A DNA stretch of 36,515 bases from an uncultured Fretibacterium sp. (GTDB lineage: Bacteria; Synergistota; Synergistia; Synergistales; Aminobacteriaceae). The notes below the pieces were generated by a model, which worked only from the letters and a program-made list of their open reading frames with translations, had not been told where the DNA came from and did not search any database. Location: contig CALGGR010000024.1 in the NCBI GenBank assembly GCA_937915755.1, positions 1-36,515 on the forward strand. Reading direction: 5' to 3'. The position numbers and the translations under genes are program-made. Below, one piece after another: positions 6,443-15,720 of the stretch. The stretch's first letter is position 1. Each line of letters begins with the position of its first letter.

Positions 6443-8866
6443 ATGAATGAGAGAAACCGCCCTAACCGACCTCGAGGGAATAACAACAACATAAATTACC
6501 GCATAGATCTTGACGAATTACTCTTGAGGAACCGGCAGAGGCAGCAAGCAATGAGGCAGGAGCAGGAACCCCCGCGTCCCAGAAAACCACAGAAGCCTCG
6601 AAAGCGTAAGAGAGTATCAATCATGAAGATAATCCTGATGACGATTCTCTTGGTTGTGCTGCTTTCGACTGGGGCATTGAGCGCGGGAGTAGCATGGTAT
6701 GTCGTGAAACTTTCGGAGGATCTTCCGAGCATGGTTGACCTAGCGAACCCTAAAAATAGTTTGCCTTCAATAATGTATGACAGGAACGGTGAGGTAATTG
6801 CGCGACTATTCATCGAGAACAGGACACCGCTTGAGCTTCACGAGATGTCGCCCAACATAGTGAGGGCTGTACTGGCGGCTGAGGACTCGGCGTTCTACCA
6901 GCACGGAGGAATACGACTCGGCTCAATAATGAGGGCATTATGGACGGACGTTGTTGAAGGCGGAAAGGTTCAGGGAGCAAGCACAATAACTCAGCAGCTT
7001 GCGCGAAACTTGTTCCTTACCCACGAGAAGAGCATAACCCGTAAGGCCAAAGAAATCATCATAGCGATGAGGCTCGAAAAACTTTTCCCGAAGGACAAGA
7101 TACTTGAGCTTTACCTGAACACGATAAACTTTGGCCATGGTGCTTGGGGTGTCGAGACGGCCGCGCGGACATACTTCGACAAGTCAGCAAGAGATTTAGA
7201 CCTCGCGCAGTCGGCAATACTCGCAGGACTAATCGCAAATCCGGGACGCTACAATCCTCAGTCAAGCATAAGCAACGCAAAGGCAAGGCAGAATTACGTT
7301 CTTGGAAGAATGGAGACGCTAGGGTGGATTACGCCGGAACAGAGGCAGACCGCCTACAATGAGGAGCTTGAGTTCCGAAGCAGGGTCAACAAAATCGAGG
7401 AGTTCAACATGGCTCCCTACTTCGTCTCACACTTACTCTTCAACGACCTCCTTCCAAAGTACGGCAAAGATGAAGTTTACAGCGGAGGAATGCAGATTTA
7501 CACGACGCTTGACCTCAAATTGCAGGAGAAGGCTAGGGAGTGCATTCAGGGTCTCAACAAGAGCGTGATGGGAGCGTTGGTCTGCATAGAGTCTGAGACT
7601 GGTGAAGTTCTCGCGCTCGTCGGAGGAAAAGACTTCAAGGACAGTAAATTCAACCGAGCAACTCAGGCCGTCAGACAGCCCGGTTCGAGCTTCAAGCCGA
7701 TAGTTTATGCCGCAGCAATGGAGGAGGACGTCATGCCCAGCGACCATTTCCTTGACGCGCCCATAACGTTCAAGCAGAAGGGCGGTAAAGGGAAAGGCTG
7801 GTCTCCCCACAATTCCGGCGGAGGTTACTCGGGTGAGGTTACGCTCCAGCGCGCATTGACGAGTTCCTACAACACCGTCGCTGTGAGGGTGGCGGCATAT
7901 ATCGGTACAGACACGATCGTTAAGATGGCTCGAAACATGGGGATTGAGACGAAATACCTCCCCAATGACTTGTCGGTTGCGCTTGGTTCTGCGAGCTTGA
8001 CGCCTCTCGAAATGGCTGTGGCCTTCAACTGCTTCAACAACGGAGGAAAGAGGATCGTCCCGCTCATGATACGTGAGATTAAGGACAGGGACGGAAACGT
8101 CATCGAACACCGCCAGACCGCAGAATCTCAGGCAATGAGACCGGAGACAGCCTATGCACTGCGCTCGATGATGCAGGACGCAGTTCGTGCAGGAACAGGA
8201 AAGCCCGCCGCAATCTCGAAGGTCAACGTCTTCGGCAAAACTGGAACGTCAAACGATTTCATTGATGCTTGGTTCTGCGGTGGAGTTCCGGGACTTACAG
8301 CGGTGGTTTACGTCGGGCGTGATGACCACAAGTCGATGGGAAAACGAGCATTCGGCGGAACTATGGCCGCTCCAGTGTGGAAGAAGTTCATGACCTACGC
8401 GGTTCAGGAACAGAATACTCCGGCAAACTTTGAGAACCCTCCTTCATGGGTTGAGGTCGACAAGGTCTCAATATGCCGCGCTACAGGTTACAGGGCAAGG
8501 GCAGGCTGTCAGGCAGTCCCGCTTTACTTCCCCAAAGGAAGGTCGCCCACCGCGTCATGCCCCGTTCACGGAGGAAGCTACAGAGCCGCCGACAATGACC
8601 CAAGAGGGCCGAGATTGTTCCTCGTTGAACAGGATGACACGTACCTTGCGCGAAGATACTCCGAGCCTGGCGATTCCGGCGGAAAGAAGAAGTCATCATC
8701 GCAGCCGGCCGAAGAGTCAGCTCCAGCAACTCAGCAGGTCAGTGCTCCGGCAACGAATGCGGCTGTGCCAAGACCTTCAGCACCAGCCCCAAAGCGTCAA
8801 GAACCACAGCTTAGTGAGGTTGAGCAGCGTTACAGGCAGTTGCTGAAACAGTACGGCTTGGACTAG
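6443..8866 (+). CDS. mrcA: Class A penicillin-binding protein (PBP1A), bifunctional peptidoglycan synthase
   Basis: Bifunctional glycosyltransferase/transpeptidase anchored in the inner membrane that polymerises and cross-links peptidoglycan. The order is a basic Arg/Pro/Gln-rich cytoplasmic tail (1-60), one membrane helix (about 61-87), and a GT51 domain with the catalytic Glu in AAEDSAFYQHGG (Glu147) and the GASTITQQLARN motif. The transpeptidase follows, with Ser415-x-x-Lys418 (PGSSFKP), SYN with Ser475, and KTGT at 599-602. A Ser/Pro/Ala/Gln-rich tail of about 80 residues is probably disordered. Length (807 aa) is normal. AAAGGGG lies just upstream of the ATG. A terminator follows directly. 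Confidence 0.96.
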   Translation: MNERNRPNRPRGNNNNINYRIDLDELLLRNRQRQQAMRQEQEPPRPRKPQKPRKRKRVSIMKIILMTILLVVLLSTGALSAGVAWYVVKLSEDLPSMVDLANPKNSLPSIMYDRNGEVIARLFIENRTPLELHEMSPNIVRAVLAAEDSAFYQHGGIRLGSIMRALWTDVVEGGKVQGASTITQQLARNLFLTHEKSITRKAKEIIIAMRLEKLFPKDKILELYLNTINFGHGAWGVETAARTYFDKSARDLDLAQSAILAGLIANPGRYNPQSSISNAKARQNYVLGRMETLGWITPEQRQTAYNEELEFRSRVNKIEEFNMAPYFVSHLLFNDLLPKYGKDEVYSGGMQIYTTLDLKLQEKARECIQGLNKSVMGALVCIESETGEVLALVGGKDFKDSKFNRATQAVRQPGSSFKPIVYAAAMEEDVMPSDHFLDAPITFKQKGGKGKGWSPHNSGGGYSGEVTLQRALTSSYNTVAVRVAAYIGTDTIVKMARNMGIETKYLPNDLSVALGSASLTPLEMAVAFNCFNNGGKRIVPLMIREIKDRDGNVIEHRQTAESQAMRPETAYALRSMMQDAVRAGTGKPAAISKVNVFGKTGTSNDFIDAWFCGGVPGLTAVVYVGRDDHKSMGKRAFGGTMAAPVWKKFMTYAVQEQNTPANFENPPSWVEVDKVSICRATGYRARAGCQAVPLYFPKGRSPTASCPVHGGSYRAADNDPRGPRLFLVEQDDTYLARRYSEPGDSGGKKKSSSQPAEESAPATQQVSAPATNAAVPRPSAPAPKRQEPQLSEVEQRYRQLLKQYGLD

Positions 8867-8872
8867 CAATAT

Positions 8873-8909
8873 GGGGCAGGAGGAAAGCAAACTCCCGCCC
8901 TGTTTTTTT
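8873..8909 (+). terminator. Rho-independent terminator after the PBP gene
   Basis: The inverted repeat GGGCAGGAG...CTCCCGCCC (one A-C mismatch, loop of about 8-9 nt) is followed by TGTTTTTTT. It begins within 10 nt of the PBP stop codon and separates it from the glpX operon. Confidence 0.85.
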
Positions 8910-8922
8910 GCCGACTTTACGG

Positions 8923-8928
8923 TATAAT
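8923..8928 (+). promoter_or_regulatory. Possible -10 box of the glpX-dedA-yifB operon
   Basis: A perfect TATAAT lies about 50 bp before the glpX start and just after the preceding terminator. The expected -35 position falls in the terminator T-tract and matches poorly, so this rests on the -10 and its placement. Confidence 0.35.
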
Positions 8929-8977
8929 CTCATCATAAATCACATGTACACAAAATTTCAGGGGAGGTAAATTTGTT

Positions 8978-10000
8978 ATGGCACTGTTCGCACAGGACAA
9001 GAATCTTGCTATGGAACTCGTTCGTTCAGCGGAAGCCGCAGTCATGGCATCAGGAAGATGGTTCGGTCTCGGAGACAAGAATGAGGTTGACCGCGCCGCT
9101 GTCGAGGCCATGAGGTACGTTCTTCACGGCGTTGACATGAAGGGTGTCGTCGTAATCGGTGAGGGCGAAAAGGACGAAGCACCCATGCTCTTCAACGGCG
9201 AGAATGTCGGAACAGGTGAAGGCCCGGAAGTTGACATAGCGGTTGACCCAATCGACGGAACAAGGCTTATGGCTCAGGGTCAGGACGGAGCAATCAGCGT
9301 AATCGCGGCGGCACCGAGAGGCTCAATGTTCAGCCCCGATAATCTCTTCTACCTCAACAAGATCGTTACAGGCCCGGAAGCAGCAGGCTACATTGACATT
9401 CAGGCCCCCATCGAGTTCAACGTAAGAATCGTCGCAAAGGCAAAGGGCAAGAAAATCGAGGAGACGACCGTCGTAATGCTTGACCGTCCCCGTAACGCCG
9501 AAATTCTCCAGAAAGTCCGTGCAATGGGCGCAAGGGTAAGGCTCATAGGCGACGGAGATGTCGCGGGCGCATTGATGACGAGTCTTCCAGGACATGAGAC
9601 AGCGGATATTCTTCTCGGCATCGGTGGCTCTCCCGAAGCTGTAATCACTGCCTGCGCTATGAAATGTCTCGATGCTAACATGCAGTGTCAGCCTTACTTC
9701 AGGAACGAGGACGACGAGGCACGTGCAAAGGAGCGAGGATTGACACGTGATACAGTGCTTACGATTGACGACCTCGTTAAGAGCGACAACGTATTCTTCG
9801 CGGCGGCAGGAGGCTCTGACGGAGACCTTCTCAGGGGCGTACACTATCACGGAGCTCACATTGAGACTAACTCGCTCTGCATGAGAAGCAGCTCAGGGAC
9901 AATCAGATTCATATCGGCGACACATTCACAGAAAAAACTTGAGGAGATGGGCGGAAACATCGCCTATGACCCGTCAGTGAAGGAGGAGCTTGGTCTCTAA
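8978..10000 (+). CDS. glpX: Class II fructose-1,6-bisphosphatase
   Basis: Cytosolic metal-dependent phosphatase producing fructose-6-phosphate for gluconeogenesis. The 340-residue length and motifs fit class II GlpX: IGEGEKDEAPML (about 60-71) and the metal-binding AVDPIDGTRLMAQGQ segment with DPIDGT at 90-95, followed by GAISVIAAAPRG. The start follows GGGGAGGT at good spacing. The stop TAA shares its last base with the ATG of dedA, so the two are cotranslated. Gluconeogenic function fits pgi elsewhere in the window, but the genes are not in one operon. Confidence 0.96.
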   Translation: MALFAQDKNLAMELVRSAEAAVMASGRWFGLGDKNEVDRAAVEAMRYVLHGVDMKGVVVIGEGEKDEAPMLFNGENVGTGEGPEVDIAVDPIDGTRLMAQGQDGAISVIAAAPRGSMFSPDNLFYLNKIVTGPEAAGYIDIQAPIEFNVRIVAKAKGKKIEETTVVMLDRPRNAEILQKVRAMGARVRLIGDGDVAGALMTSLPGHETADILLGIGGSPEAVITACAMKCLDANMQCQPYFRNEDDEARAKERGLTRDTVLTIDDLVKSDNVFFAAAGGSDGDLLRGVHYHGAHIETNSLCMRSSSGTIRFISATHSQKKLEEMGGNIAYDPSVKEELGL

Positions 10001-10611
10001 TGCACATAATCAGCGCGCTCACTCAATGGCTGGTCGACACAATCGGCCGTATGGGTTACACAGGAATCGTCTCGCTGATGTTCCTTGAGTCATCGTTCTT
10101 CCCTTTCCCCAGCGAGGTCGTGATGCCTCCTGCGGGCTATCTCGCGTGGAAAGGCGAAATGTCCCTTCCCCTCGTCTTAATCTCAGGAATTGCCGGCAGT
10201 CTCTTGGGCGCGCTGTTCAATTACTGGCTTGCGGTGAAATTAGGCCGCCCGTTCCTCCTGAAATACGGAAAATATTTCTTCGTCTCGCCCGAATCAATCA
10301 ACAAGGCTGATGACTTTTTCTCGAAGCACGGCCATGTAAGCACCCTCGTTGGCAGACTTCTTCCCGTAATACGTCAATACATCTCGTTACCCGCCGGAAT
10401 TGCACGTATGCCAATGAAAACTTTCATGCTCTTCACGACAATCGGAGCAGGGGCGTGGGTAGTCGTCCTAACTTTTGCGGGCTACATACTCGGTGAACAC
10501 CAGAACTTGCTGAAGGAATATCTCCACGTCATAACACTTGGCTGCGTTGCTCTTGCCGTAGTGATTGCCGGAGGGTACATACTCATACTCAGGAGACGGA
10601 GGAAATCATGA
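10000..10611 (+). CDS. dedA: DedA/SNARE-associated family membrane protein
   Basis: Inner-membrane protein of 203 residues. DedA members include undecaprenyl-phosphate and phospholipid flippases. Hallmarks are the acidic re-entrant segment FLESSFFPFPSEVVMPPAGY near residues 28-47, GRPFLLKYGKYFF, and the second half FSKHGHVSTLVGRLLPVIR followed by SLPAGIARM, which carries the conserved arginines. About four membrane helices are evident, with a basic C-terminal end (RRRRKS). It overlaps glpX by 1 nt and yifB by 4 nt. Which lipid it moves cannot be determined here. Confidence 0.92.
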   Translation: MHIISALTQWLVDTIGRMGYTGIVSLMFLESSFFPFPSEVVMPPAGYLAWKGEMSLPLVLISGIAGSLLGALFNYWLAVKLGRPFLLKYGKYFFVSPESINKADDFFSKHGHVSTLVGRLLPVIRQYISLPAGIARMPMKTFMLFTTIGAGAWVVVLTFAGYILGEHQNLLKEYLHVITLGCVALAVVIAGGYILILRRRRKS

Positions 10612-12113
10612 GTGGTATTCCTAGCGTAACGCTTAGAGGAATGGAGGCTCTTCCTGTCGAAGTTGAAGTTGTAATTACGGGAGGGCTTTTCGCAATTTCG
10701 ATTGTTGGAATGCCCGATGTTGCCGTCCGTGAGTCGCGTGAACGAGTGAAGGCTGCCTTGCGTTCTCTCGGCCTCAACCTTAAGGGCAAAATCGCCGTCA
10801 ATCTTGCTCCTGCTGACGTTCCCAAAGAGGGCGCGCTTCTTGACCTTCCCATCGCGCTCGGAATGATTAAGGCAACGGGAGCGCTCAAGGAATGTCCCAA
10901 AGCTCTCTACATGGGCGAGCTTGCACTTGACGGAAGATTGCGGAGGGTCAGGGGAGCTGTTCCGGCGGCGTTTCTTGCGAGGAAGATGGGGATACCGCTC
11001 TACGTTCCTTCGGCAAACGCTGAGGAAGTCGCATTAGTTCAGGGAGTCGAGGCGTATTGCGCGGACAATCTCGCCGAACTCGTCATGATGCTGAGAGGTG
11101 AAGAATCCTCAAGGCCATTGCCTCCCGCTTACGTCCCTGATATACTCGCTAACGTTGAGACTGATTTTGCGGACATAAAGGGGCAGATTCAGGCCAAACG
11201 TGCCGCAGAAATCGCAGCTGCCGGGCATCACAACCTCCTTCTCGTTGGTTCGCCGGGAAGCGGAAAGACCATGATCGCCAAAGCTATGGCTGGAATTTTG
11301 CCGCCTCTGACTGATGATGAACTTGTTGAGACAATGATGATACGCAGTACATTGGGAATGGAAACAAAGCCGGGACGTGAGAGGCCTTTCAGGATAGTTC
11401 ACTTCACGGCAAGCACTGTCTCAGTATGTGGCGGAGGTGCTGACTTGAGGCCGGGTGAAGTTTCTCTTGCGCACAGGGGAGTGCTGTTCCTCGATGAGTA
11501 CACGGAGTTCAGGAGGGACGTTACGGAGAGTTTACGCGCACCAATTGAGGACGGTGAAATCCATATAAGCCGTGCTATGGGTTCGGTGGTATATCCGTCG
11601 AGGGTGCTTCTAGTTCTCGCGGCCAATCCATGCGCCTGCGGTTATCTCGGAGACCCGGTAACACCCTGCAAGTGTTCAGCTACAGAAATAGAACGCTACA
11701 ATAGAAAGCTCTCAGGCCCCATCATGGACAGAATTGACCTCCAAATTGCAGTCCCAAGATTAACGCCGCAGGAATTATTGAGGATTGACGAAAACGGAAA
11801 GCCCCCCGAAACCAGCGCAGTAATCCGGGAACGTGTAATCCGCGCGCGAAAGATTCAGCTAGAACGTTGGCGGGAATACGGCCTCACATGCAACGCCGAA
11901 ATCCCCGAAAAGCTCGTCAAGAAATGCCTGACTCTCGACGATGACACCCGCTCATATCTTGCGACGATGGCATCAAAAATCAACTTGTCAGGAAGAGGAC
12001 TAAGCCGCGTCCTCAAAGTTGCGAGGACGATTGCTGACCTTCTGGGCGAGGAGAGCATTCAGAAGAAGCACGTTGCCGAAGCATTGATGTACCGTCAGAG
12101 AAACGAAAGGTAG
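10608..12113 (+). CDS. comM: YifB/ComM-family AAA+ ATPase (magnesium-chelatase-like)
   Basis: A 501-residue AAA+ protein. Family member ComM is a hexameric helicase promoting branch migration during natural transformation. Domains in order are an N-terminal Lon-S5-like domain (about 1-160, with NLAPADVPKEGALLDLPIAL), an AAA+ core with Walker A GSPGSGKT (214-221), Walker B VLFLDEYTEF, sensor region ANPCACGYLGD, and a C-terminal chelatase domain ending in SGRGLSRVLKVARTIADL. It overlaps dedA by 4 nt (ATGA), so it is the last gene of the operon. Its presence is compatible with natural transformation but does not prove it, because the family is widespread. Confidence 0.95.
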   Translation: MSGIPSVTLRGMEALPVEVEVVITGGLFAISIVGMPDVAVRESRERVKAALRSLGLNLKGKIAVNLAPADVPKEGALLDLPIALGMIKATGALKECPKALYMGELALDGRLRRVRGAVPAAFLARKMGIPLYVPSANAEEVALVQGVEAYCADNLAELVMMLRGEESSRPLPPAYVPDILANVETDFADIKGQIQAKRAAEIAAAGHHNLLLVGSPGSGKTMIAKAMAGILPPLTDDELVETMMIRSTLGMETKPGRERPFRIVHFTASTVSVCGGGADLRPGEVSLAHRGVLFLDEYTEFRRDVTESLRAPIEDGEIHISRAMGSVVYPSRVLLVLAANPCACGYLGDPVTPCKCSATEIERYNRKLSGPIMDRIDLQIAVPRLTPQELLRIDENGKPPETSAVIRERVIRARKIQLERWREYGLTCNAEIPEKLVKKCLTLDDDTRSYLATMASKINLSGRGLSRVLKVARTIADLLGEESIQKKHVAEALMYRQRNER

Positions 12114-12118
12114 ACAGA

Positions 12119-12160
12119 AAAATTCCCCCCGCCATGAACTTGACGAGGGGATTCGTTTTT
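12119..12160. terminator. Bidirectional terminator between convergent yifB and the Wzz-like gene
   Basis: The stem AATTCCCC...GGGGATT (one bulged T) encloses a loop of about 18 nt. The plus strand ends in CGTTTTT and the minus strand in AATTTTTC, so it can serve both genes. The Wzz-like stop codon lies at its right edge. Confidence 0.75.
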
Positions 12161-13346
12161 AGTCGTCGTAGTATTCACTGCGAGCTTCTCTCTTTGCGAG
12201 TATCTGCTCTTTGAAGAACACCCAGCCTGCTGACAGGAAGAATCCCAAGAACGCACCCGTAAGCATGATCCTTGCGCGGCTTGGCTTATACTTATAGTCG
12301 GGAGGTGTAGCAGGGTCGACTATCTGGATCGTTGAAAGGTCGCTTGCCTCGGAGAGTTTTGCAGTCTCGTACTGACTCAGCATACGTTCGTACTTTGCGT
12401 TCGCGAATCTTATTGCCCTCTCGTAACGCATGTATTCAACGCTGAGCTCCGGGACGTTCCCCAACGATGACAGTATATCGCCGGAGAAAACTTGACCCTG
12501 CCTCTGTTCCGTCTTCCTCTGCTCCTCCTCAAGCCTGCGAAGCTCCCTCGTCATTGCCTCGAGCTGGGAATTTGCGAGTTTAAGGCGGGGGTTATCCTTC
12601 CTTGCATAGCTCGACAGTGAGGATATCTCGACGTTTTTTGCGGCTATCTGGCTTCTTAGGCTTGCTATTGAGCCGAGAAGTGCTGCCGTCTGTGAGCCTA
12701 GTGCCAATACTCCACTGTTCTGCTGGTACTTCATCATTGCATTTTCCGCGTCGCTTAGTTCCTGCTGTGCTTGCATGAGCTGGTTCTCGAAGAATGTCCG
12801 CTTCTCCTGCGCGTCAATGAATGACATATCCCTAATCTTCACTTGCAGCTGGTTCACAAATTCGTTGGCAATGTCGGCGGCCTTCTGTGCGTCTTTGTCA
12901 AGGTATGCTACGCTGAGGATTCCGCTATGAGTGTCCTCGTTGGCCTCAAGATTTTCAAGAACGGCTTTCCTTGCATTGAGACGTATTTCCTGCTCATATT
13001 CCTCCATGAGATTGAACTTGTCAATGATAGCGTCAACTACTGTGTCGCCCTTGAGGATTCCTATGACCATTCCTCCGCTTGTTGCATTTGTTGGAAGACC
13101 GGCCATTCCCGCGAGTCCTCCAAGTCCTCCAAGCATCGAGCTAAGTCTGCCACTACCGCTTCCTGCACCAAGAGGAAGTATCCTGCATTCGCCCCTGTAG
13201 ATGAATGGTGCCATGAATGCGTATGTCGTAAATATTGCGATGAAGATGAACGTAATGAAGAATATGAAGCCCTTTCTTTTCCACAAAACTTGGCACACTT
13301 CAAAGAGGTCTATCTCCACTTCGTCATCATAACGATTTTGAGGCAT
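12159..13346 (-). CDS. Wzz/GumC-like polysaccharide chain-length determinant
   Basis: Inner-membrane polysaccharide co-polymerase that controls O-antigen or exopolysaccharide length, about 395 residues. I start it at the ATG at 13346 (MPQNRYDDEVEIDLFEV); a GTG seven codons upstream lies over the AAAGGA that serves as its ribosome binding site. An N-terminal membrane helix (FIFFITFIFIAIFTTY) leads to the Wzz domain, a Gly/Ser/Leu-rich insert (GSGSGRLSSMLGGLGGLAG), a long coiled coil (about residues 180-300, Gln/Glu/Arg-rich), the pre-C-terminal proline motif VDPATPPDYKYKPSRA, and a second membrane helix. No tyrosine-kinase domain is fused. It follows the racemase gene by 47 nt and may be cotranscribed. 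No polymerase or flippase gene is in the window. Confidence 0.9.
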   Translation of the reverse strand: MPQNRYDDEVEIDLFEVCQVLWKRKGFIFFITFIFIAIFTTYAFMAPFIYRGECRILPLGAGSGSGRLSSMLGGLGGLAGMAGLPTNATSGGMVIGILKGDTVVDAIIDKFNLMEEYEQEIRLNARKAVLENLEANEDTHSGILSVAYLDKDAQKAADIANEFVNQLQVKIRDMSFIDAQEKRTFFENQLMQAQQELSDAENAMMKYQQNSGVLALGSQTAALLGSIASLRSQIAAKNVEISSLSSYARKDNPRLKLANSQLEAMTRELRRLEEEQRKTEQRQGQVFSGDILSSLGNVPELSVEYMRYERAIRFANAKYERMLSQYETAKLSEASDLSTIQIVDPATPPDYKYKPSRARIMLTGAFLGFFLSAGWVFFKEQILAKREARSEYYDD

Positions 13347-13393
13347 GTGTGAATCAAATCCTTTCACTGAGATTTTTTTGCTGAATTATATCA

Positions 13394-14098
13394 TTACAGG
13401 CCATAAAGCACACGGATACACGCATCACTCAGTGCCTTCAAGCTCGATACCTGCCTCTCAAGCGGAAGCCCTGAAGCCTCGTAAGCGAGCGGCAATTCTG
13501 TGCAGCCCATCGTAACAGGAACGTCGCGCTCCTTCCAAAGTTCCCCGACAACTTCGCGCATAATTCCTCCTGCTTCGGCCATGTCCCCGGCTTTCACTCT
13601 CCTGACGCACAACTGGACTCTTTCCTGCTGTTCCGGCGAAGGCTTGAGGAAGTGGTACTGCATCTTCTCAGCACACGCGGGGTAGATCATGCTCTTCTGT
13701 GTACCGTCAGTTGCAAGAAGCCACGAGCAATTCCCCTTGCTCAATTCCTTTGCCGCCTCAACAGTAGACTCGACGATGTGAATCAGCGGCACAGGAAGTT
13801 CGTCCCTGAACCTGTCGATGAAGTAGTGAGCAGTGTTGCATGGTACGGCGAGGACGTCTGCTCCCCATTCCGCGAGCTTGAAGAGATTACGGCGTATAAC
13901 AGGGAGAGGATCAGGGCCAATTCCCATAAGGCCGTCACTTCTGTCGGGGGTCTCAGGGTCAGAGAGCATGATGATTTTGGGGTGCTGTGAGTCGTTTTCG
14001 GCGGGGCAGTCGCGGGCTAATATGCGGAGAAATTCGGCGCAGGCTGCAGGGCCCATTCCTCCGAGAACTCCGAGTGTTTTTAACGGACGTGCTGACAT
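13394..14098 (-). CDS. Aspartate/glutamate racemase family protein
   Basis: PLP-independent two-cysteine amino-acid racemase, about 234 residues. The start is the ATG at 14098, which has GAAGGAGG 8-9 nt upstream; an in-frame TTG six codons earlier lies on that Shine-Dalgarno. Both catalytic cysteines are present in their motifs: VPCNTAHYF in the N-terminal half and TMGCTELPL in the C-terminal half. The LGGMGPAACAEF beginning is typical of aspartate racemase (RacD) rather than MurI. Likely makes D-Asp or another D-amino acid for peptidoglycan or release. It is divergent from cstA. Confidence 0.9.
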   Translation of the reverse strand: MSARPLKTLGVLGGMGPAACAEFLRILARDCPAENDSQHPKIIMLSDPETPDRSDGLMGIGPDPLPVIRRNLFKLAEWGADVLAVPCNTAHYFIDRFRDELPVPLIHIVESTVEAAKELSKGNCSWLLATDGTQKSMIYPACAEKMQYHFLKPSPEQQERVQLCVRRVKAGDMAEAGGIMREVVGELWKERDVPVTMGCTELPLAYEASGLPLERQVSSLKALSDACIRVLYGL

Positions 14099-14125
14099 GA
14101 AAATTACCTCCTTCAAAATTTACAC

Positions 14126-14153
14126 TTGATTATATTTTGGGATAGATTAAAAT
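14126..14153 (+). promoter_or_regulatory. Putative sigma-70 promoter of cstA
   Basis: TTGATT (14126-14131) and TAAAAT (14148-14153) are separated by 16 bp in the divergent region between the racemase gene and cstA, 45 bp before the cstA start codon. Confidence 0.45.
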
Positions 14154-14197
14154 TTTACACATACTATCATATTTTTGCAGAAGGGAGAAAAAACTTC

Positions 14198-15715
14198 ATG
14201 TATTCATTTATTGGCGGCCTTGTACTTCTCATACTCGGCTACATGATTTACGGCGCGATAGTCAACAAGGTATTCGGGCCTGACGACAGGAAGACACCCT
14301 GCGTTGAGCACCCGGACGGCGTTGACTTCGTACCCATTTCGGCGGGAAGGGCTTTCCTCATTCAGCTCCTCAACATTGCGGGTCTTGGGCCTATATTCGG
14401 TGCTTTGACCGGCGCAATCTGGGGGCCTCAGGTCTATCTCTGGATAGTCTTCGGAACAATCTTCGCGGGTGCTGTCCATGATTACCTCGTTGGAATGCTC
14501 TCGATCAGGAACGACGGAGCAAGCGTCTCAGAGATCACCGGAAAATATCTCGGAGGCTTCATGCTTCAGGTCATGAGACTGTTCTCGGTCGTGCTCCTCG
14601 TGATGGTCGGCGTTGTCTTCATGGTAGGGCCGGCCGGATTGCTCGCTCTCATGATCACTCAGGGAACAAGCGGCGCGGTAGGTGCTGCGGCTGGTGCTCC
14701 TGCGACGTTCATGGGCTACAGCGCGGGTGAATGGACGAAGATTCTCACGGTCGTAATTCTTGTCTACTACTTCCTCGCAACGCTCCTTCCGATCGACAAG
14801 GTAATCGGCAAGATCTATCCCGTTTTCGGCCTCTGCTTGATCTTCATGGCAATAGGAATCGGCGGAATGACCGTCTACAATCACCTTCAGGGGACGAAGC
14901 CTATGATCGAGCTTTGGGAAGGTCTCTACAACATGCACCCTAAGGCTGACACGATGCCTATATGGCCGTTGATGTTCATCACGGTTGCCTGCGGAGCTAT
15001 TTCGGGCTTCCATGCCACGCAATCCCCTATGATGGCGAGATGCTTGACCTCAGAGCGTCAGGGAAGGTTCGTGTTCTACGGCGCAATGGTTGCTGAGGGT
15101 ATCATCGCTTTGATTTGGGCAAGCGCAGGTATAGCGTTCTACAATGCTACTGATGGCGGATTCTCAACGGCTGGACTTCTCGCGGTCGGCGGCGGAAACT
15201 CAACGAGCGTCTACCAGATTTCAGTGGGACTTCTTGGGCCTATAGGGAGCATCTTGGCACTTCTCGGCGTTGTTGCGTGCCCGATTACGTCAGGTGATAC
15301 GGCATTCAGGAGCGCAAGGCTTACCCTCGCTGACTGGTTCAAGATTGACCAGAAGGGGTTTGCACCGAGACTTGTTCTTGCACTTCCGTTATTGGCGGCA
15401 GGATACGCGATTTCGTTCCTTGAGTACGGTATCGTATGGCGTTACTTCTCATGGTCGAACCAGACGCTTGCAATGATAGCTTTGTGGGCGGGCGCGGTTT
15501 ACCTTTGCAGGAACGTCGGCGCAGGAAAGGGATTCATCGCGGCAATCCCTGCAACGTTCATGTCGGCGGTCAGCGTAACGTACTTCTGCATTGCCCCTGA
15601 GTGCTACCTCATGCTTGACAGGACTCTCGCTTACGGAATCGGTGTAGCTGTTGCGATGGTGTTCTTCGCAATTTACTGGGTGAGGGTATACTCACCTGAG
15701 TCGAAGAAAGCGTAA
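14198..15715 (+). CDS. cstA: CstA-family carbon-starvation transporter
   Basis: Multi-pass inner-membrane protein. E. coli CstA and BtsT relatives import peptides or pyruvate. The start is placed at the ATG at 14198 (MYSFIGGLVLLILGY), preceded by AGAAGGGAG; a longer open frame begins at 14126 but lacks a ribosome binding site and overlaps the putative promoter. The 505-residue product has about 13-14 hydrophobic segments and CstA signatures: GPDDRKTPCVEHPDGVDFVP, HDYLVGMLSIRNDGASVSE, GFHATQSPMMARC and CPITSGDTAFRSARL. It is the short form, compared with about 700 aa in E. coli. A small CxxC protein gene begins 5 nt after the stop, almost certainly cotranscribed. Confidence 0.95.
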   Translation: MYSFIGGLVLLILGYMIYGAIVNKVFGPDDRKTPCVEHPDGVDFVPISAGRAFLIQLLNIAGLGPIFGALTGAIWGPQVYLWIVFGTIFAGAVHDYLVGMLSIRNDGASVSEITGKYLGGFMLQVMRLFSVVLLVMVGVVFMVGPAGLLALMITQGTSGAVGAAAGAPATFMGYSAGEWTKILTVVILVYYFLATLLPIDKVIGKIYPVFGLCLIFMAIGIGGMTVYNHLQGTKPMIELWEGLYNMHPKADTMPIWPLMFITVACGAISGFHATQSPMMARCLTSERQGRFVFYGAMVAEGIIALIWASAGIAFYNATDGGFSTAGLLAVGGGNSTSVYQISVGLLGPIGSILALLGVVACPITSGDTAFRSARLTLADWFKIDQKGFAPRLVLALPLLAAGYAISFLEYGIVWRYFSWSNQTLAMIALWAGAVYLCRNVGAGKGFIAAIPATFMSAVSVTYFCIAPECYLMLDRTLAYGIGVAVAMVFFAIYWVRVYSPESKKA

Positions 15716-15720
15716 CGGCC

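Noticed and set aside
7433..8110. 225-codon antisense frame inside the PBP gene
   Set aside because: It is a shadow of a strongly conserved coding region, with no recognisable protein features.
14126..14197. N-terminal extension of CstA from ATG 14126
   Set aside because: It has no ribosome binding site and covers the likely promoter. Family proteins begin at the MYSFIGG-type start with AGAAGGGAG upstream.
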